Assembly: GCF_024363565.1 (NCBI RefSeq)
Contig: NZ_JAJEKE010000007.1
Coordinates: 1-64,000 of the forward strand
Reading direction: 5' to 3'
DNA from: Lutispora saccharofermentans
GTDB lineage: Bacteria > Bacillota > Clostridia > Lutisporales > Lutisporaceae
DNA length: 64,000 bases
Made by a program: the position numbers and the translations under genes. Within the stretch, counting starts at the first letter, position 1, and each line of letters begins with the position of its first letter. This document shows positions 8,137-18,254 of this stretch, in pieces. The notes below the pieces were generated by a model. That model had not been told where the DNA came from and ran no database searches. It saw nothing but the letters and a program-made list of their open reading frames with translations.

Positions 8137-8721
8137 ATGTTTGATTATTTAAGCGGTGTTATAGCAGAGACAAGAGAAGATCATGTAGTAATTGATATTG
8201 GCGGTATAGGATATAAAGTATTTTCTTCTGCTAATACTATTTCTGATTTAAGGGTAACAAATAAAACAAAAGTGTATACCTATATGCATGTCAAAGAAGA
8301 TGATTTGATACTATACGGTTTTTCCAGCAGAAATGAACTGGATATATTCAAGCTTCTTATATCTGTATCGGGAATAGGGCCTAAGGCTGCGCTATCATTA
8401 TTGTCCTGCTTAAAGCCTAATGAGCTGGTCTTAGCCTTAGGCACTCAAAATATTAAAGCTCTTACGCAAGCTCCGGGCATTGGCAAGAAGACTGCAGAGA
8501 GGATATTGCTGGAGCTCAGGGATAAAATAAATATTGATTCAGAAATTCTAATGAATGTAAATGACGAGAAGGGCAACAATATGTCGGAGGTAATAGATGC
8601 ATTGATGTCCTTAGGTTACAGCTATAACGAAGCATCATTGGCATTCTCTAAAATAAAGGACAAGGAAAAGCCTATAGATAATCTGATCAAAGAGGCATTA
8701 AAACAACTTTCAAGAGTTTAA
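8137..8721 (+). CDS. ruvA: Holliday-junction binding subunit RuvA
   Basis: RuvA tetramers hold the Holliday junction and load RuvB. The 194-residue protein has the N-terminal OB domain (MFDYLSGVIAETREDHVVIDIGG), two helix-hairpin-helix motifs (VSGIGPKAALSLLS and APGIGKKTAERILLELRDK) and the C-terminal three-helix domain (SEVIDALMSLGYSYNEA) that contacts RuvB. SD AAAGGAG. Twelve bases separate it from ruvC and from ruvB, so they form one transcript. Confidence 0.95.
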   Translation: MFDYLSGVIAETREDHVVIDIGGIGYKVFSSANTISDLRVTNKTKVYTYMHVKEDDLILYGFSSRNELDIFKLLISVSGIGPKAALSLLSCLKPNELVLALGTQNIKALTQAPGIGKKTAERILLELRDKINIDSEILMNVNDEKGNNMSEVIDALMSLGYSYNEASLAFSKIKDKEKPIDNLIKEALKQLSRV

Positions 8722-8733
8722 GCGGGGGTAGAG

Positions 8734-9726
8734 ATGGAAGAAAGATTAATAACTGCTAATATAATGAATGAAGATAATGAAAATGAAATAAATCTGAGGC
8801 CTAAATTTTTGGATGAATACATAGGCCAGACAGCAGCTAAAGAGAAGATGAGCATTTTTATTGAGGCAGCAAGAAAAAGGAATGAATCCTTAGATCATGT
8901 TCTGCTGTATGGCCCGCCGGGGCTAGGAAAGACTACTTTGGCTAATATCATAGCTAATGAATTGGGCTCTAATATTCGGGTTACTTCTGGACCTGCTATA
9001 GAAAAGCCTGGGGATTTAGCAGCCATATTAACCAATCTCAACAATAACGATGTACTTTTTATTGATGAAATTCACAGGTTAAACAGAAGTGTGGAGGAAA
9101 TATTATATCCTGCAATGGAGGATTATGCTATCGATATTATAATCGGCAAAGGTCCTAGTGCAAGGTCCATAAGACTTGATATACCCAGCTTTACTTTGAT
9201 AGGGGCTACAACCAGGGCCGGCATGCTTTCTGCTCCGCTGAGAGACAGATTTGGGGTTATATGCAGACTTGATTATTATAATAATGAAGAATTATATGAA
9301 ATCGTATATAGGTCAGCGAAGCTTCTTAGAATACACATTGAAGAGGATGGAGCGGAAGAAATTGCAAGAAGATCGAGAGGTACACCCAGAATAGCAAACA
9401 GGCTGCTAAAGCGTGTGAGAGACTTTGCCCAGGTAAAAGCTGACGGTAAAATCACAAGAGATGTAGCAGATGAGGCACTCAAGCTTCTTGAAGTCGATCA
9501 TATAGGTTTAGACAATATTGATCGCAAGATGCTCCTTACCATAATCAATAAATTTGGCGGCGGCCCGGTAGGGTTGGACACTTTAGCGGCTTCTATAGGT
9601 GAGGAATCAAATACTATTGAGGATGTTTACGAGCCATATTTGCTGCAAATCGGTTTTCTTAACAGGACACCCAGGGGCAGAATGGTAACTCATTTAGTAT
9701 ATAAACATTTTAATATTGCAGAGTAA
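8734..9726 (+). CDS. ruvB: Holliday-junction branch-migration ATPase RuvB
   Basis: RuvB is the hexameric AAA+ motor that drives branch migration with RuvA. Visible are Walker [10 protein letters not shown] (from about residue 60), Walker [11 protein letters not shown] (near 110), sensor 1 GATTRAG, arginine finger context LRDRFG and a C-terminal winged helix ending [16 protein letters not shown]. At 330 residues it is full length. It directly follows ruvA. Confidence 0.96.
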   Translation: MEERLITANIMNEDNENEINLRPKFLDEYIGQTAAKEKMSIFIEAARKRNESLDHVLLYGPPGLGKTTLANIIANELGSNIRVTSGPAIEKPGDLAAILTNLNNNDVLFIDEIHRLNRSVEEILYPAMEDYAIDIIIGKGPSARSIRLDIPSFTLIGATTRAGMLSAPLRDRFGVICRLDYYNNEELYEIVYRSAKLLRIHIEEDGAEEIARRSRGTPRIANRLLKRVRDFAQVKADGKITRDVADEALKLLEVDHIGLDNIDRKMLLTIINKFGGGPVGLDTLAASIGEESNTIEDVYEPYLLQIGFLNRTPRGRMVTHLVYKHFNIAE

Positions 9727-9854
9727 AAAATCTTAGGCTATAAAGCCATAGTCGAGAGCATAAAAAAAATTGATATGGGTTATTAAAATTTTTGAAGGAT
9801 ATGTTTAGCTTTTGTAGAACTATAATAAGTGAAAAATTTAGGAAGGTATATGAT

Positions 9855-11504
9855 ATGCAGAAACATTATAAAAGTTTATATATAGTTTATATAGCTTTAT
9901 TTTTAACACTAATATTTATATCACCGGTAAATGCATCACCCCTTATTCCCGAAAGGGTTAAAGTAGGCTTGAATTATAATTCTGCAAGCAGTGGGATGAT
10001 CATAAGCTGTAATTCTTCTGTTGCTGTTAACTCTTTGAATGGTACAGATAAATCTGCTTTATTAAATATTTCAAAGCCTTCAAAGTTGTCTTTCAGAACA
10101 GACGGCTACTACAATATCATTGATAAAGAAATAAAAAAAATTCAATATATAAAGGCAGTCAAATATCAGGGAGACATCATTGGGCCTTACCATATACAAA
10201 TTGGTGAATCTTTCGCTGATTATGATTCTGCAGAAAAATCATTGGAAAATATAAAGACAAAGCTGCCAGATTCATTCTTAGCTTACGATGGGATGTGGAG
10301 TATATGGACTGGTTTATTTCTGGATGAGAAACAATGTTTGGATCAAATAAATATTTATCAAAATAAAAGCAATTTTTATACATATAAATTGGTGGAGCCT
10401 GATCAAAGAAGAGTACAAATAGCAGATGTGAATAGCAATGATGTGATGCTTATATATAAAGCTCAGCAGGTAGAGATAAGAGCTTCAGAAAGTATGGAGA
10501 ATACAAGTCCGTTAGAGGTCAATGGAGTTAAATATAGAGGGAATATATTGCTTAAAACCCAAGAAGATGGCAGCATCCTTGTTATTAATGACGTTGCCTT
10601 TGATGAATACTTGTATAGCGTAGTAGGAAGCGAAGCAAATCCCGCCTGGCCTATCGAGGCTTTAAAAGCTCAAGCCGTTGCAGCTAGAAATTATGCTGTT
10701 ATCAATCTGGGAAAACATAACAAAGATGGCTATGATCTATGCAGTACCACCCATTGTCAAGCTTATAAGGGCTACAGTAAAGAGCATGACAGCACAAATA
10801 AAGCAGTAGCTCAAACGAAAAATAAATTGTTGTTTTACGGGGATGAAGTGGCGACTACTTTCTATCATTCGAGCAGCGGAGGCCATACTGAGAACTCAGA
10901 AAATATATGGAGTGAAGAAATACCCTATTTAAGAGGTGTTGACGATCCATTTTCTGTTGGGAGTCCTAATGACACATGGACCCATGCATTGGACAGAAAA
11001 GCAATGCAGCAGAAATTGATAGAAAATAATATGGATATCGGAGATATAATTGATGTAAATATTATTGAAACAAGTGAGTTTGGAAGAGCAAAGAAGGTTG
11101 AAATTACCGGCTCAAAAAGTGCTGTTATCTTGGAGAAAGAGAAAATGAGGACCATTTTTGGCACTTCAGATATAAAAAGTATATGGTATGAAATCAAGAC
11201 AGATTCTGATGTGAATATTTATGATACAAATAGTAATAGCATAAGCGTAAAAAGGCCCCAGGGATTGCATATAATATCTGCATCTGGACAGACCATTATT
11301 GAACCGTCAGGTAAAAAAATTAGTATAAAAGGATTATTTGATGTACAACAATATAATATAATGCCGCAAACCTATATTTTGAACGGCAAGGGATGGGGCC
11401 ATGGAGTAGGTATGAGCCAGTACGGTGCGAAGGGTATGGCTGACAGCGGATACAGCTTTATAGAAATATTAGAGCATTATTATACTGGAACAAAAGTGAA
11501 GTAG
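9855..11504 (+). CDS. SpoIID/LytB-domain protein with SPOR-like region
   Basis: A 549-residue secreted or membrane-anchored protein. It has an N-terminal signal or anchor ([18 protein letters not shown]), a SPOR-like segment (about residues 95-180), then a SpoIID/LytB domain with [31 protein letters not shown] and the C-terminal [17 protein letters not shown] motif. SpoIID is a lytic transglycosylase in engulfment; LytB-type proteins enhance amidase action. It is larger than classical SpoIID and lies between ruvB and queA, not with spoIIQ, so a vegetative or spore-specific role is open. The frame is open from a TTG at 9792, but the ATG at 9855 has a GGAAGG SD 8 bases upstream. Confidence 0.85.
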   Translation: MQKHYKSLYIVYIALFLTLIFISPVNASPLIPERVKVGLNYNSASSGMIISCNSSVAVNSLNGTDKSALLNISKPSKLSFRTDGYYNIIDKEIKKIQYIKAVKYQGDIIGPYHIQIGESFADYDSAEKSLENIKTKLPDSFLAYDGMWSIWTGLFLDEKQCLDQINIYQNKSNFYTYKLVEPDQRRVQIADVNSNDVMLIYKAQQVEIRASESMENTSPLEVNGVKYRGNILLKTQEDGSILVINDVAFDEYLYSVVGSEANPAWPIEALKAQAVAARNYAVINLGKHNKDGYDLCSTTHCQAYKGYSKEHDSTNKAVAQTKNKLLFYGDEVATTFYHSSSGGHTENSENIWSEEIPYLRGVDDPFSVGSPNDTWTHALDRKAMQQKLIENNMDIGDIIDVNIIETSEFGRAKKVEITGSKSAVILEKEKMRTIFGTSDIKSIWYEIKTDSDVNIYDTNSNSISVKRPQGLHIISASGQTIIEPSGKKISIKGLFDVQQYNIMPQTYILNGKGWGHGVGMSQYGAKGMADSGYSFIEILEHYYTGTKVK

Positions 11505-11514
11505 GGAGAATAGC

Positions 11515-12540
11515 ATGAATACATCGGACTTTTATTATGATTTGCCTCAGGAGTTAATAGCTCAGGAGCCTATTTATCCTAGAGATACGTCAAGACTATT
11601 GGTATTACACAAGGAAACCGGTAATATAGAGCATAAAACCTTTAGAGATATTTTGAATTATTTAAATCCGGGAGATTGCCTGGTGCTTAATAATACAAGA
11701 GTGATTCCTGCCAGGCTGTACGGCATAAAAGAAGGAACACAGAGCAGTATAGAGTTCTTATTGCTGACCAGAAAATCCAATGATATTTGGGAAGTAATGC
11801 TCAGACCAGGGAAAAAGGCAAAACCGGGATCCAGATTTATATTCGGAGGAGGTGAATTGGTTGCCGAGGTTATGGAAATAGTCGAAGGCGGCAACAGGCT
11901 TGTAAAATTTAGCTACGAAGGTGTGTTTGAAAATATACTGGATAGATTAGGCAATATGCCTTTGCCTCCTTACATTAAGAAAGAGCTGAAAGATAAAGAA
12001 CGATATCAAACAGTTTACTCAAAACATGAAGGATCTGCAGCCGCCCCTACCGCAGGATTGCATTTTACGGATGACTTGCTGGAGGAAATCGAAAAAAAGG
12101 GTGTGAAATTAGCTTATATTACACTCCATGTTGGATTAGGCACATTCAGACCTGTTAAAGTAACTAACGTAGAAGAACACAAAATGCATTCGGAGTATTA
12201 TGATATAAGTCGTGAGAGCGCTGATATGATCAATTCTTCAAGAGAGAAAGGGAAAAGAATAATCTGTGTTGGAACGACATCGACAAGGACAATAGAGTCC
12301 GCAGCCGATGCTGATGGAATCATAAGTGAAAAAAAAGGCTGGACAGATATTTTTATCTATCCGGGTTATAAATTTAAATGTACTGATGCATTAATAACCA
12401 ACTTTCATCTCCCGGAATCAACACTTATGATGCTTGTAAGCGCATTGGCAGGAAAGGATAAAATAATGAATGCGTATGAAGAAGCAGTAAACCTTAAGTA
12501 TAGATTTTTTAGCTTTGGAGATGCGATGCTAATAATATAA
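11515..12540 (+). CDS. queA: S-adenosylmethionine:tRNA ribosyltransferase-isomerase QueA
   Basis: QueA transfers and isomerises ribose from SAM onto preQ1 in tRNA, giving epoxyqueuosine. The 341-residue protein has the family's [14 protein letters not shown] start, the internal motif [18 protein letters not shown] and the C-terminal [18 protein letters not shown]. It lies one gene before tgt, the enzyme that inserts preQ1, so the two queuosine steps share an operon. The GGGAG SD is well spaced. Confidence 0.95.
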   Translation: MNTSDFYYDLPQELIAQEPIYPRDTSRLLVLHKETGNIEHKTFRDILNYLNPGDCLVLNNTRVIPARLYGIKEGTQSSIEFLLLTRKSNDIWEVMLRPGKKAKPGSRFIFGGGELVAEVMEIVEGGNRLVKFSYEGVFENILDRLGNMPLPPYIKKELKDKERYQTVYSKHEGSAAAPTAGLHFTDDLLEEIEKKGVKLAYITLHVGLGTFRPVKVTNVEEHKMHSEYYDISRESADMINSSREKGKRIICVGTTSTRTIESAADADGIISEKKGWTDIFIYPGYKFKCTDALITNFHLPESTLMMLVSALAGKDKIMNAYEEAVNLKYRFFSFGDAMLII

Positions 12541-12560
12541 TTTTTGGGGGGATGTATTAC

Positions 12561-13196
12561 GTGAATAAAAACCTGGGGTTTTTTAAGAATAAGCTTATTA
12601 AATATACATATTATCTTGAAATTATATTGGCCTTATTTATCATTGCTGCAGTTATTGTTAGTGCGGTTGATTTAGCAAAATATATATATATCATTTTAAA
12701 AACAAATCCAATCGATACATATTTGGTGTTTCAGAAGTTTTTAGGGCATATATTGCTGCTGGTAGTGGGTGTGGAGCTCGTAATAATGCTCATGTCTCAT
12801 TCTACTTCCAGTGTTCTCGAGGTCGTGCTCTATGCTATCGCAAGAAAGATGCTTATTTACAGTGATACAACCCTTGACATTGCATTAGGCGTTGTCGCTA
12901 TAGCGATGGTCTTTGCCATTAGAAAATATCTCTTTACAAAGGAAATAAAAATAGAAGGAAACGGGCATGTTTTTTCTGCTGCCATATCTGTACATGACGC
13001 GAATACCATCACCGGTTTAAATATACCTGAAAATTTAGGCAATACTATAGGTGGAGTAATAACAAAGATGGCAGAAGATACTCATAGGCCTGTATATGAA
13101 GGAATAGATTACAGAGTAGGAAATGCAAAGCTCAAGGTGCTTTCAATAAAAGACGGGTTGATAGAAAAAGTACTTATTGATAATTTAGATGAATAG
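12561..13196 (+). CDS. Membrane protein with C-terminal cytoplasmic domain, function unknown
   Basis: A protein of about 211 residues. Roughly four membrane segments lie in the first 130 residues (LEIILALFIIAAVIVSAVDL, ILLLVVGVELVIMLM, a weaker one, then DIALGVVAIAMVFAI), followed by a basic junction and a soluble domain of about 75 residues that resembles a small TrkA-C-like or regulatory fold by eye only. It sits between queA and tgt in several clostridia-type arrangements, but no function is known to me. The GTG at 12561 is preferred because the GGGGGG SD abuts the upstream ATG (12552) and is correctly spaced for the GTG. Confidence 0.65.
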   Translation: MNKNLGFFKNKLIKYTYYLEIILALFIIAAVIVSAVDLAKYIYIILKTNPIDTYLVFQKFLGHILLLVVGVELVIMLMSHSTSSVLEVVLYAIARKMLIYSDTTLDIALGVVAIAMVFAIRKYLFTKEIKIEGNGHVFSAAISVHDANTITGLNIPENLGNTIGGVITKMAEDTHRPVYEGIDYRVGNAKLKVLSIKDGLIEKVLIDNLDE

Positions 13197-13208
13197 TGAG
13201 GGAAATAA

Positions 13209-14330
<1,122 letters not shown>

Positions 14331-14389
14331 ATGAAAAGAAGGATTTTTCACATTTTTATTGAATATACAATGCGGAGGAGGGATGCATA

Positions 14390-14656
14390 ATGCCAGCATG
14401 GGTTTCAACAATTTTAATGTATGTTGCAATCTTGGGAATATTTTATCTTCTACTCATCAGACCTCAAAGAAAAAAGGATAAACAAATCCAGGAGATGAGA
14501 AGTAATATCAAAGAAGGAGATGAAATATTAACTATCGGAGGCATCTATGGCAAGGTTCTTAATGTTAAGGACGATGCAGTCACCATAGAAGTCGGAGCAG
14601 ATAAGACCAAGCTGAAGATTGCTAGATGGGCTATCGGTAAAAAAGTAGAAGCTTAA
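14390..14656 (+). CDS. yajC: Preprotein translocase subunit YajC
   Basis: An 88-residue protein with one N-terminal membrane helix (about 5-24) followed by the YajC core LIRPQRKKDKQIQEMRSNIKEGDEILTIGGIYGKV. YajC associates with SecDF in the Sec holotranslocon. A GGAGGAGGG SD precedes the ATG, and a strong terminator follows. Confidence 0.93.
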   Translation: MPAWVSTILMYVAILGIFYLLLIRPQRKKDKQIQEMRSNIKEGDEILTIGGIYGKVLNVKDDAVTIEVGADKTKLKIARWAIGKKVEA

Positions 14657-14659
14657 TAC

Positions 14660-14699
14660 AGAAAGTAACTTGAAATACCTCAAGTTACTTTCTTATTTA
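14660..14699 (+). terminator. Terminator after yajC
   Basis: A perfect 12-bp stem, GAAAGTAACTTG (14661-14672) with CAAGTTACTTTC (14681-14692), then TTATTTAT. It closes the ruvC-to-yajC transcript. Confidence 0.7.
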
Positions 14700-14762
14700 T
14701 GAATAAAAACACCTCAAATGGAATAATGTTTACTGAAAATAAATATTATTGGGGGTGCGGCT

Positions 14763-15173
14763 ATGCAACGCTTTAAGAAGAAAGCTATTAAATCATATGA
14801 TAAAGAAAGTGAAAATAAAATATTGATATTGGTAAAATCAATATTTCTTGCATTGATTATCTCATTAGTATGCATAATAATATATGCTGTAGTATTATCA
14901 ATTACACCCGTGTCAGATAACACAATGTCTATAATTACACAGGTTATAACCATGATAAGCATTGTAGCAGCAGCTATGTATTGCAGCAAAAAAATCAGAA
15001 GCAAAGGATGGCTGTATGGGATAATAATAGGCATCATATTTGTGTTGATCATCATTCCCATAAGCATGATATGGGGTCAGGTCCCGGCTTTTGATAAGTA
15101 CTTTATTGCAAAAGTCCTGATGGCTTCATTGGTAGGCTTTATCGGGGGAATTATCGGTGTAAATATGTCTTAA
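14763..15173 (+). CDS. TIGR04086-type four-helix membrane protein
   Basis: A 136-residue protein with about four membrane segments (ILILVKSIFLALIISLVCII, MSIITQVITMISIVAAAMYC, GWLYGIIIGIIFVLIIIPIS, and VLMASLVGFIGGIIGVNMS at the C-terminus). This size and layout, immediately upstream of a SCIFF gene, match the clostridial TIGR04086/DUF3792 family of unknown function. SD GGGGGTG. Name rests on size, topology and context. Confidence 0.7.
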   Translation: MQRFKKKAIKSYDKESENKILILVKSIFLALIISLVCIIIYAVVLSITPVSDNTMSIITQVITMISIVAAAMYCSKKIRSKGWLYGIIIGIIFVLIIIPISMIWGQVPAFDKYFIAKVLMASLVGFIGGIIGVNMS

Positions 15174-15197
15174 ATACTTTAATAAAATTTCAGATTG

Positions 15198-15206
15198 TGT
15201 TATAAT
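15198..15206 (+). promoter_or_regulatory. Extended -10 promoter of the SCIFF gene
   Basis: TGTTATAAT, an extended -10 (TGnTATAAT), lies 33 bases before the SCIFF start codon. No clear -35 is visible, which is normal for extended -10 promoters. Confidence 0.45.
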
Positions 15207-15238
15207 TTATGGGAAAAAACTATTAGGAGGCACTAAAT

Positions 15239-15421
15239 ATGAAATACATAAAGACTATAAGCAAAACAACTCACGGTGAAAGGGCCATAAACGGCGGCTG
15301 CGGAGAATGCCAGAATTCATGCCAGTCAGCATGTAAAACTTCATGCACAGTTGCAAATCAGAAATGTGAGAACTTGCTAAATTCGCGAATTGGGAAAAGT
15401 TCCTCGGTTGAAAATCGCTAA
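15239..15421 (+). CDS. scfA: SCIFF ranthipeptide precursor, with C-terminal extension
   Basis: A 60-residue peptide whose first 45 residues match the SCIFF family (six cysteines in forty-five residues): Cys at 21, 24, 28, 32, 36 and 43 within GGCGECQNSCQSACKTSC and TVANQKCEN. In the family a radical-SAM SPASM maturase forms Cys thioether crosslinks. Two oddities: about 15 extra residues (LLNSRIGKSSSVENR) follow the normal end, and the maturase gene usually found directly downstream is missing, the next gene being secD. AGGAGG SD. Family call is firm; whether the peptide is matured depends on a maturase elsewhere. Confidence 0.9.
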   Translation: MKYIKTISKTTHGERAINGGCGECQNSCQSACKTSCTVANQKCENLLNSRIGKSSSVENR

Positions 15422-15436
15422 GCTAATATATTACAT

Positions 15437-15470
15437 AAAGCAGTAACAATGATATATATGTTACTGCTTT
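15437..15470 (+). terminator. Terminator-like hairpin after the SCIFF gene
   Basis: A perfect 12-bp stem, AAAGCAGTAACA with TGTTACTGCTTT. The downstream T-run is only the TTT at the stem end, so strength is uncertain. It separates the SCIFF gene from secD. Confidence 0.5.
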
Positions 15471-15518
15471 AAAATTATATGAAGCAAATATTGTACTATT
15501 TTGATATTTCCTTTGTCA

Positions 15519-15547
15519 TTGACTCCAAAAGCTAAAAGTAATATAAT
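15519..15547 (+). promoter_or_regulatory. Predicted sigma-A promoter of secDF
   Basis: TTGACT, 17-bp spacer, TATAAT. A strong match, placed between the SCIFF hairpin and the secD SD, so secDF has its own transcription start. Confidence 0.65.
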
Positions 15548-15580
15548 AACCATTGTGAACTTTTAAAAGGGGGAGTACAG

Positions 15581-16831
15581 ATGAATTCGAAAAACATAGT
15601 AAAACTTTTGGCGATAGTCGCATTGATCGGTATATTAAGCTATGTTGCAGCATATGGACTTCAATTGGGAAAATATGAAGTTATACCGGTAAAGAATCTG
15701 ATTAAGCTGGGATTAGATTTGAGGGGGGGCGCCGAGGTAGTACTTGAAGCCCAGGATAATCCCAACGATCCTGTAACCGATGAAAAAATAGAAAGGGCTA
15801 TTGCTACTATAAGAGAGCGTATCGACTCCCTGGGAGTAACTGAGCCTACGATAACAAGACAAGGGGCAAAAAGAATACGAATAGGTTTGCCGGAAATACA
15901 GGATACACAGAGAGCCCTTGAAGTGATTGGAAAAACAGCCCAGTTGAAATTTGTCGATGAAGCTGGTAATACAGTATTAACGGGCAATGATATTAAGGAA
16001 GCCAAAGCGGTTTATGCATCACAAAGTCAGACAGGCATACAAGAACCTGTGGTATCATTGGAATTGACTTCTGAAGGAGCAAAGAAATTTGCCCTGGCAA
16101 CTTCTAATAATGTAGGCAAAATAATCGCTATCTATCTTGATGAAAGTGTAATTTCTGCTCCTCAGGTTAATGAAGCTATAACAGATGGCAAATGCCAGAT
16201 CTCCGGCAGGATGACTATGGAAGAGGCAGCAGACTTAGCGATGCTTATAAGAGCAGGTGCTCTGCCTGTAGAGCTTAAAACATTGCAGGTTACCAGCATA
16301 GGCCCTGAACTTGGAGCCAACTCCTTTGAAAAAAGCTTGGCTGCAGGCGGGATAGGCATTTTGCTAGTATTGGTATTTATGATTTTATATTATAGATTGC
16401 CTGGTCTGGTAGCTGATATAACTTTGGTATTATATATCTGCATAGTACTGTTTGCTTTAGCTGCGTTGCAAGCTACTTTAACGCTGCCGGGCATAGCGGG
16501 TATAGTATTATCTATAGGTATGGCGGTGGATGCCAATGTAATCATCTTTGAGAGATTGAAAGAAGAACTTAAAATGGGCAAAAGCCTCAGAGCAGCAATT
16601 GATTCCGGGTTCAGGAGAGCTTTCCTGACTATATTTGACTCAAACATCACAACCTTGATTGCAGCAGTTGTACTCTTCTACTTTGGCACTGGTCCCATAA
16701 AAGGCTTTGCTGTTACCTTATCCATCGGTATCTTGGCCAGCATGTTTACTGCAATCGTTGTAACTAAACAATTGATGAAGCTGGTATCCGGTATCAGTGC
16801 TTTATCTAATAAAAAGTTATATGGGGCATAG
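15581..16831 (+). CDS. secD: Protein translocase subunit SecD
   Basis: SecD and SecF form a proton-driven RND-type complex that helps pull preproteins across the membrane. The 416-residue protein has the N-terminal helix, the LIKLGLDLRGGAEVVLEA motif, a periplasmic-type domain (TIRERIDSLGVTEP) and five C-terminal helices with GIAGIVLSIGMAVDANVIIFERLKEE. At 416 residues it is the compact Gram-positive form. SD AGGGGGAG; secF follows after 12 bases. Confidence 0.95.
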   Translation: MNSKNIVKLLAIVALIGILSYVAAYGLQLGKYEVIPVKNLIKLGLDLRGGAEVVLEAQDNPNDPVTDEKIERAIATIRERIDSLGVTEPTITRQGAKRIRIGLPEIQDTQRALEVIGKTAQLKFVDEAGNTVLTGNDIKEAKAVYASQSQTGIQEPVVSLELTSEGAKKFALATSNNVGKIIAIYLDESVISAPQVNEAITDGKCQISGRMTMEEAADLAMLIRAGALPVELKTLQVTSIGPELGANSFEKSLAAGGIGILLVLVFMILYYRLPGLVADITLVLYICIVLFALAALQATLTLPGIAGIVLSIGMAVDANVIIFERLKEELKMGKSLRAAIDSGFRRAFLTIFDSNITTLIAAVVLFYFGTGPIKGFAVTLSIGILASMFTAIVVTKQLMKLVSGISALSNKKLYGA

Positions 16832-16843
16832 GGGGTAAAGCTT

Positions 16844-17725
16844 ATGAAAAATTTTAAATTTGTTGAAAACAAAAAAATATGGTTCTCCATATCCATCATA
16901 ATAATTGCAATAGGCTTGATCTTCACTTTCATCAATGGCGGTTTGAATTTTGGAATTGATTTTACCGGAGGAACAACTATTCAGGCAAAGATTGGGAGGA
17001 CCTTTGAAGTATCAGAAATAAGAGCGATAATGGATAAGTATGACAAAGAAGCAACGGTAACATACGCCGGTGAGGCAAGAGACGAAGTCGTCATCAGAAC
17101 AAAACTGGCATTGGATGATGCAAGCCGTAAGGAAATTTTGGATGCCTTCATTGAAAAGTATGGCATAACAACTGGTAATATCAATTTTGAAACTATAGGC
17201 CCTGCTATAGGTAATGAGCTTAAAAAACAAGCATTATGGGCTTTGGTTTTAGCTAACATCGGCATATTGATATATATTTCTTTTAGATTTGAATGGAAAT
17301 TTGGGTTGGCGGCTGTAATTGCATTAATACATGATGTCATTATGATGATCGCTTTGTATGGTGTAACCAGGATTCCGGTAAATAGTTCATTTATTGCAGC
17401 AATACTGACTATAGTCGGTTATTCTATCAATAATACAATTGTTATTTTTGACAGGGTAAGAGAAAATTTGAAAAATGTTAAGAAGATTGATGATGTTCAG
17501 CTGGTTAACGAAAGTATAAGCCAGACTTTGTCCAGAAGTATCAATACTTCGCTTACTACTTTGCTGACGGTATTGGCGCTATATATTCTTGGGGTGCCGG
17601 CAATCAAGGATTTCGCTTTGCCATTGATAGCGGGCATAATAGCCGGAACCTATTCTTCAATCTTTATATCGGGTCCTTTATGGATAATTTTAAAGGGAAA
17701 GCTAAAGACAAGGACAGCTCATTGA
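16844..17725 (+). CDS. secF: Protein translocase subunit SecF
   Basis: The 293-residue partner of SecD, with FGIDFTGGTTIQAK near the N-terminus, a short extracytoplasmic domain and helices containing AILTIVGYSINNTIVIFDRVREN, the SecF signature. It is separate from secD, whereas many bacilli carry a fused SecDF. A perfect terminator follows the stop codon. Confidence 0.95.
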   Translation: MKNFKFVENKKIWFSISIIIIAIGLIFTFINGGLNFGIDFTGGTTIQAKIGRTFEVSEIRAIMDKYDKEATVTYAGEARDEVVIRTKLALDDASRKEILDAFIEKYGITTGNINFETIGPAIGNELKKQALWALVLANIGILIYISFRFEWKFGLAAVIALIHDVIMMIALYGVTRIPVNSSFIAAILTIVGYSINNTIVIFDRVRENLKNVKKIDDVQLVNESISQTLSRSINTSLTTLLTVLALYILGVPAIKDFALPLIAGIIAGTYSSIFISGPLWIILKGKLKTRTAH

Positions 17726-17729
17726 ATTT

Positions 17730-17763
17730 AAAGGTAACGGATAATTATCCGTTACCTTTTTTA
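17730..17763 (+). terminator. Terminator after secF
   Basis: A perfect 14-bp stem (core GGTAACGGATA), two-base loop, then a run of six or more T. A textbook rho-independent terminator. Confidence 0.9.
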
Positions 17764-17904
17764 AATGACTCCTGATTCGGCTGCAATCGTTTTCAGCCAA
17801 TGCAACAGATGCTGTTAAAAGTTATCGCAGTAAAAACTTCTTTATATTTTATAATAAATAGATTATGCTATCTATAGTAACATATTGTAAAGGTGGGACT
17901 GTGC

Positions 17905-18237
17905 ATGCAATTTATCATTGTTATTTCAATGCTCTTCGCTTTGTTTATTGCGCTTTTTGCTATTCAGAATGCGACAATCATTACTATTAATATATTGTGG
18001 TACAAGTTTAATATGTCGCAGGCTGTAATAATACTGGCTTCAGCTTTATTTGGGATTTTTATGATGCTTCCTTTTGATATAGTGAAAAGAATTAAGCATG
18101 GCATAAAAATCAATGATTTGAACAACAAGATTAAAAGGCTTGATGAAGAATTGAACATGTTTAAGGTTAAGGAAAGCACAAATAAACCTGTTGCAGAATT
18201 ACAACCTGAGAACGAAAGCGATGCAAAACAGGAATAA
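17905..18237 (+). CDS. LapA-like (DUF1049) membrane protein
   Basis: A protein of about 110 residues with two membrane segments (FIIVISMLFALFIALFAI and AVIILASALFGIFMMLPFDIV) around a short loop (NATIITINILWYKFN), followed by a charged cytoplasmic helix. This is the layout of LapA/DUF1049 proteins, linked in other bacteria to envelope assembly. The ATG at 17905 is chosen because the AAAGGTGGG SD lies 7 bases upstream; a GTG at 17893 overlaps the SD. recJ follows closely. Confidence 0.75.
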   Translation: MQFIIVISMLFALFIALFAIQNATIITINILWYKFNMSQAVIILASALFGIFMMLPFDIVKRIKHGIKINDLNNKIKRLDEELNMFKVKESTNKPVAELQPENESDAKQE

Positions 18238-18254
18238 ATTATGTAGGTGATATT

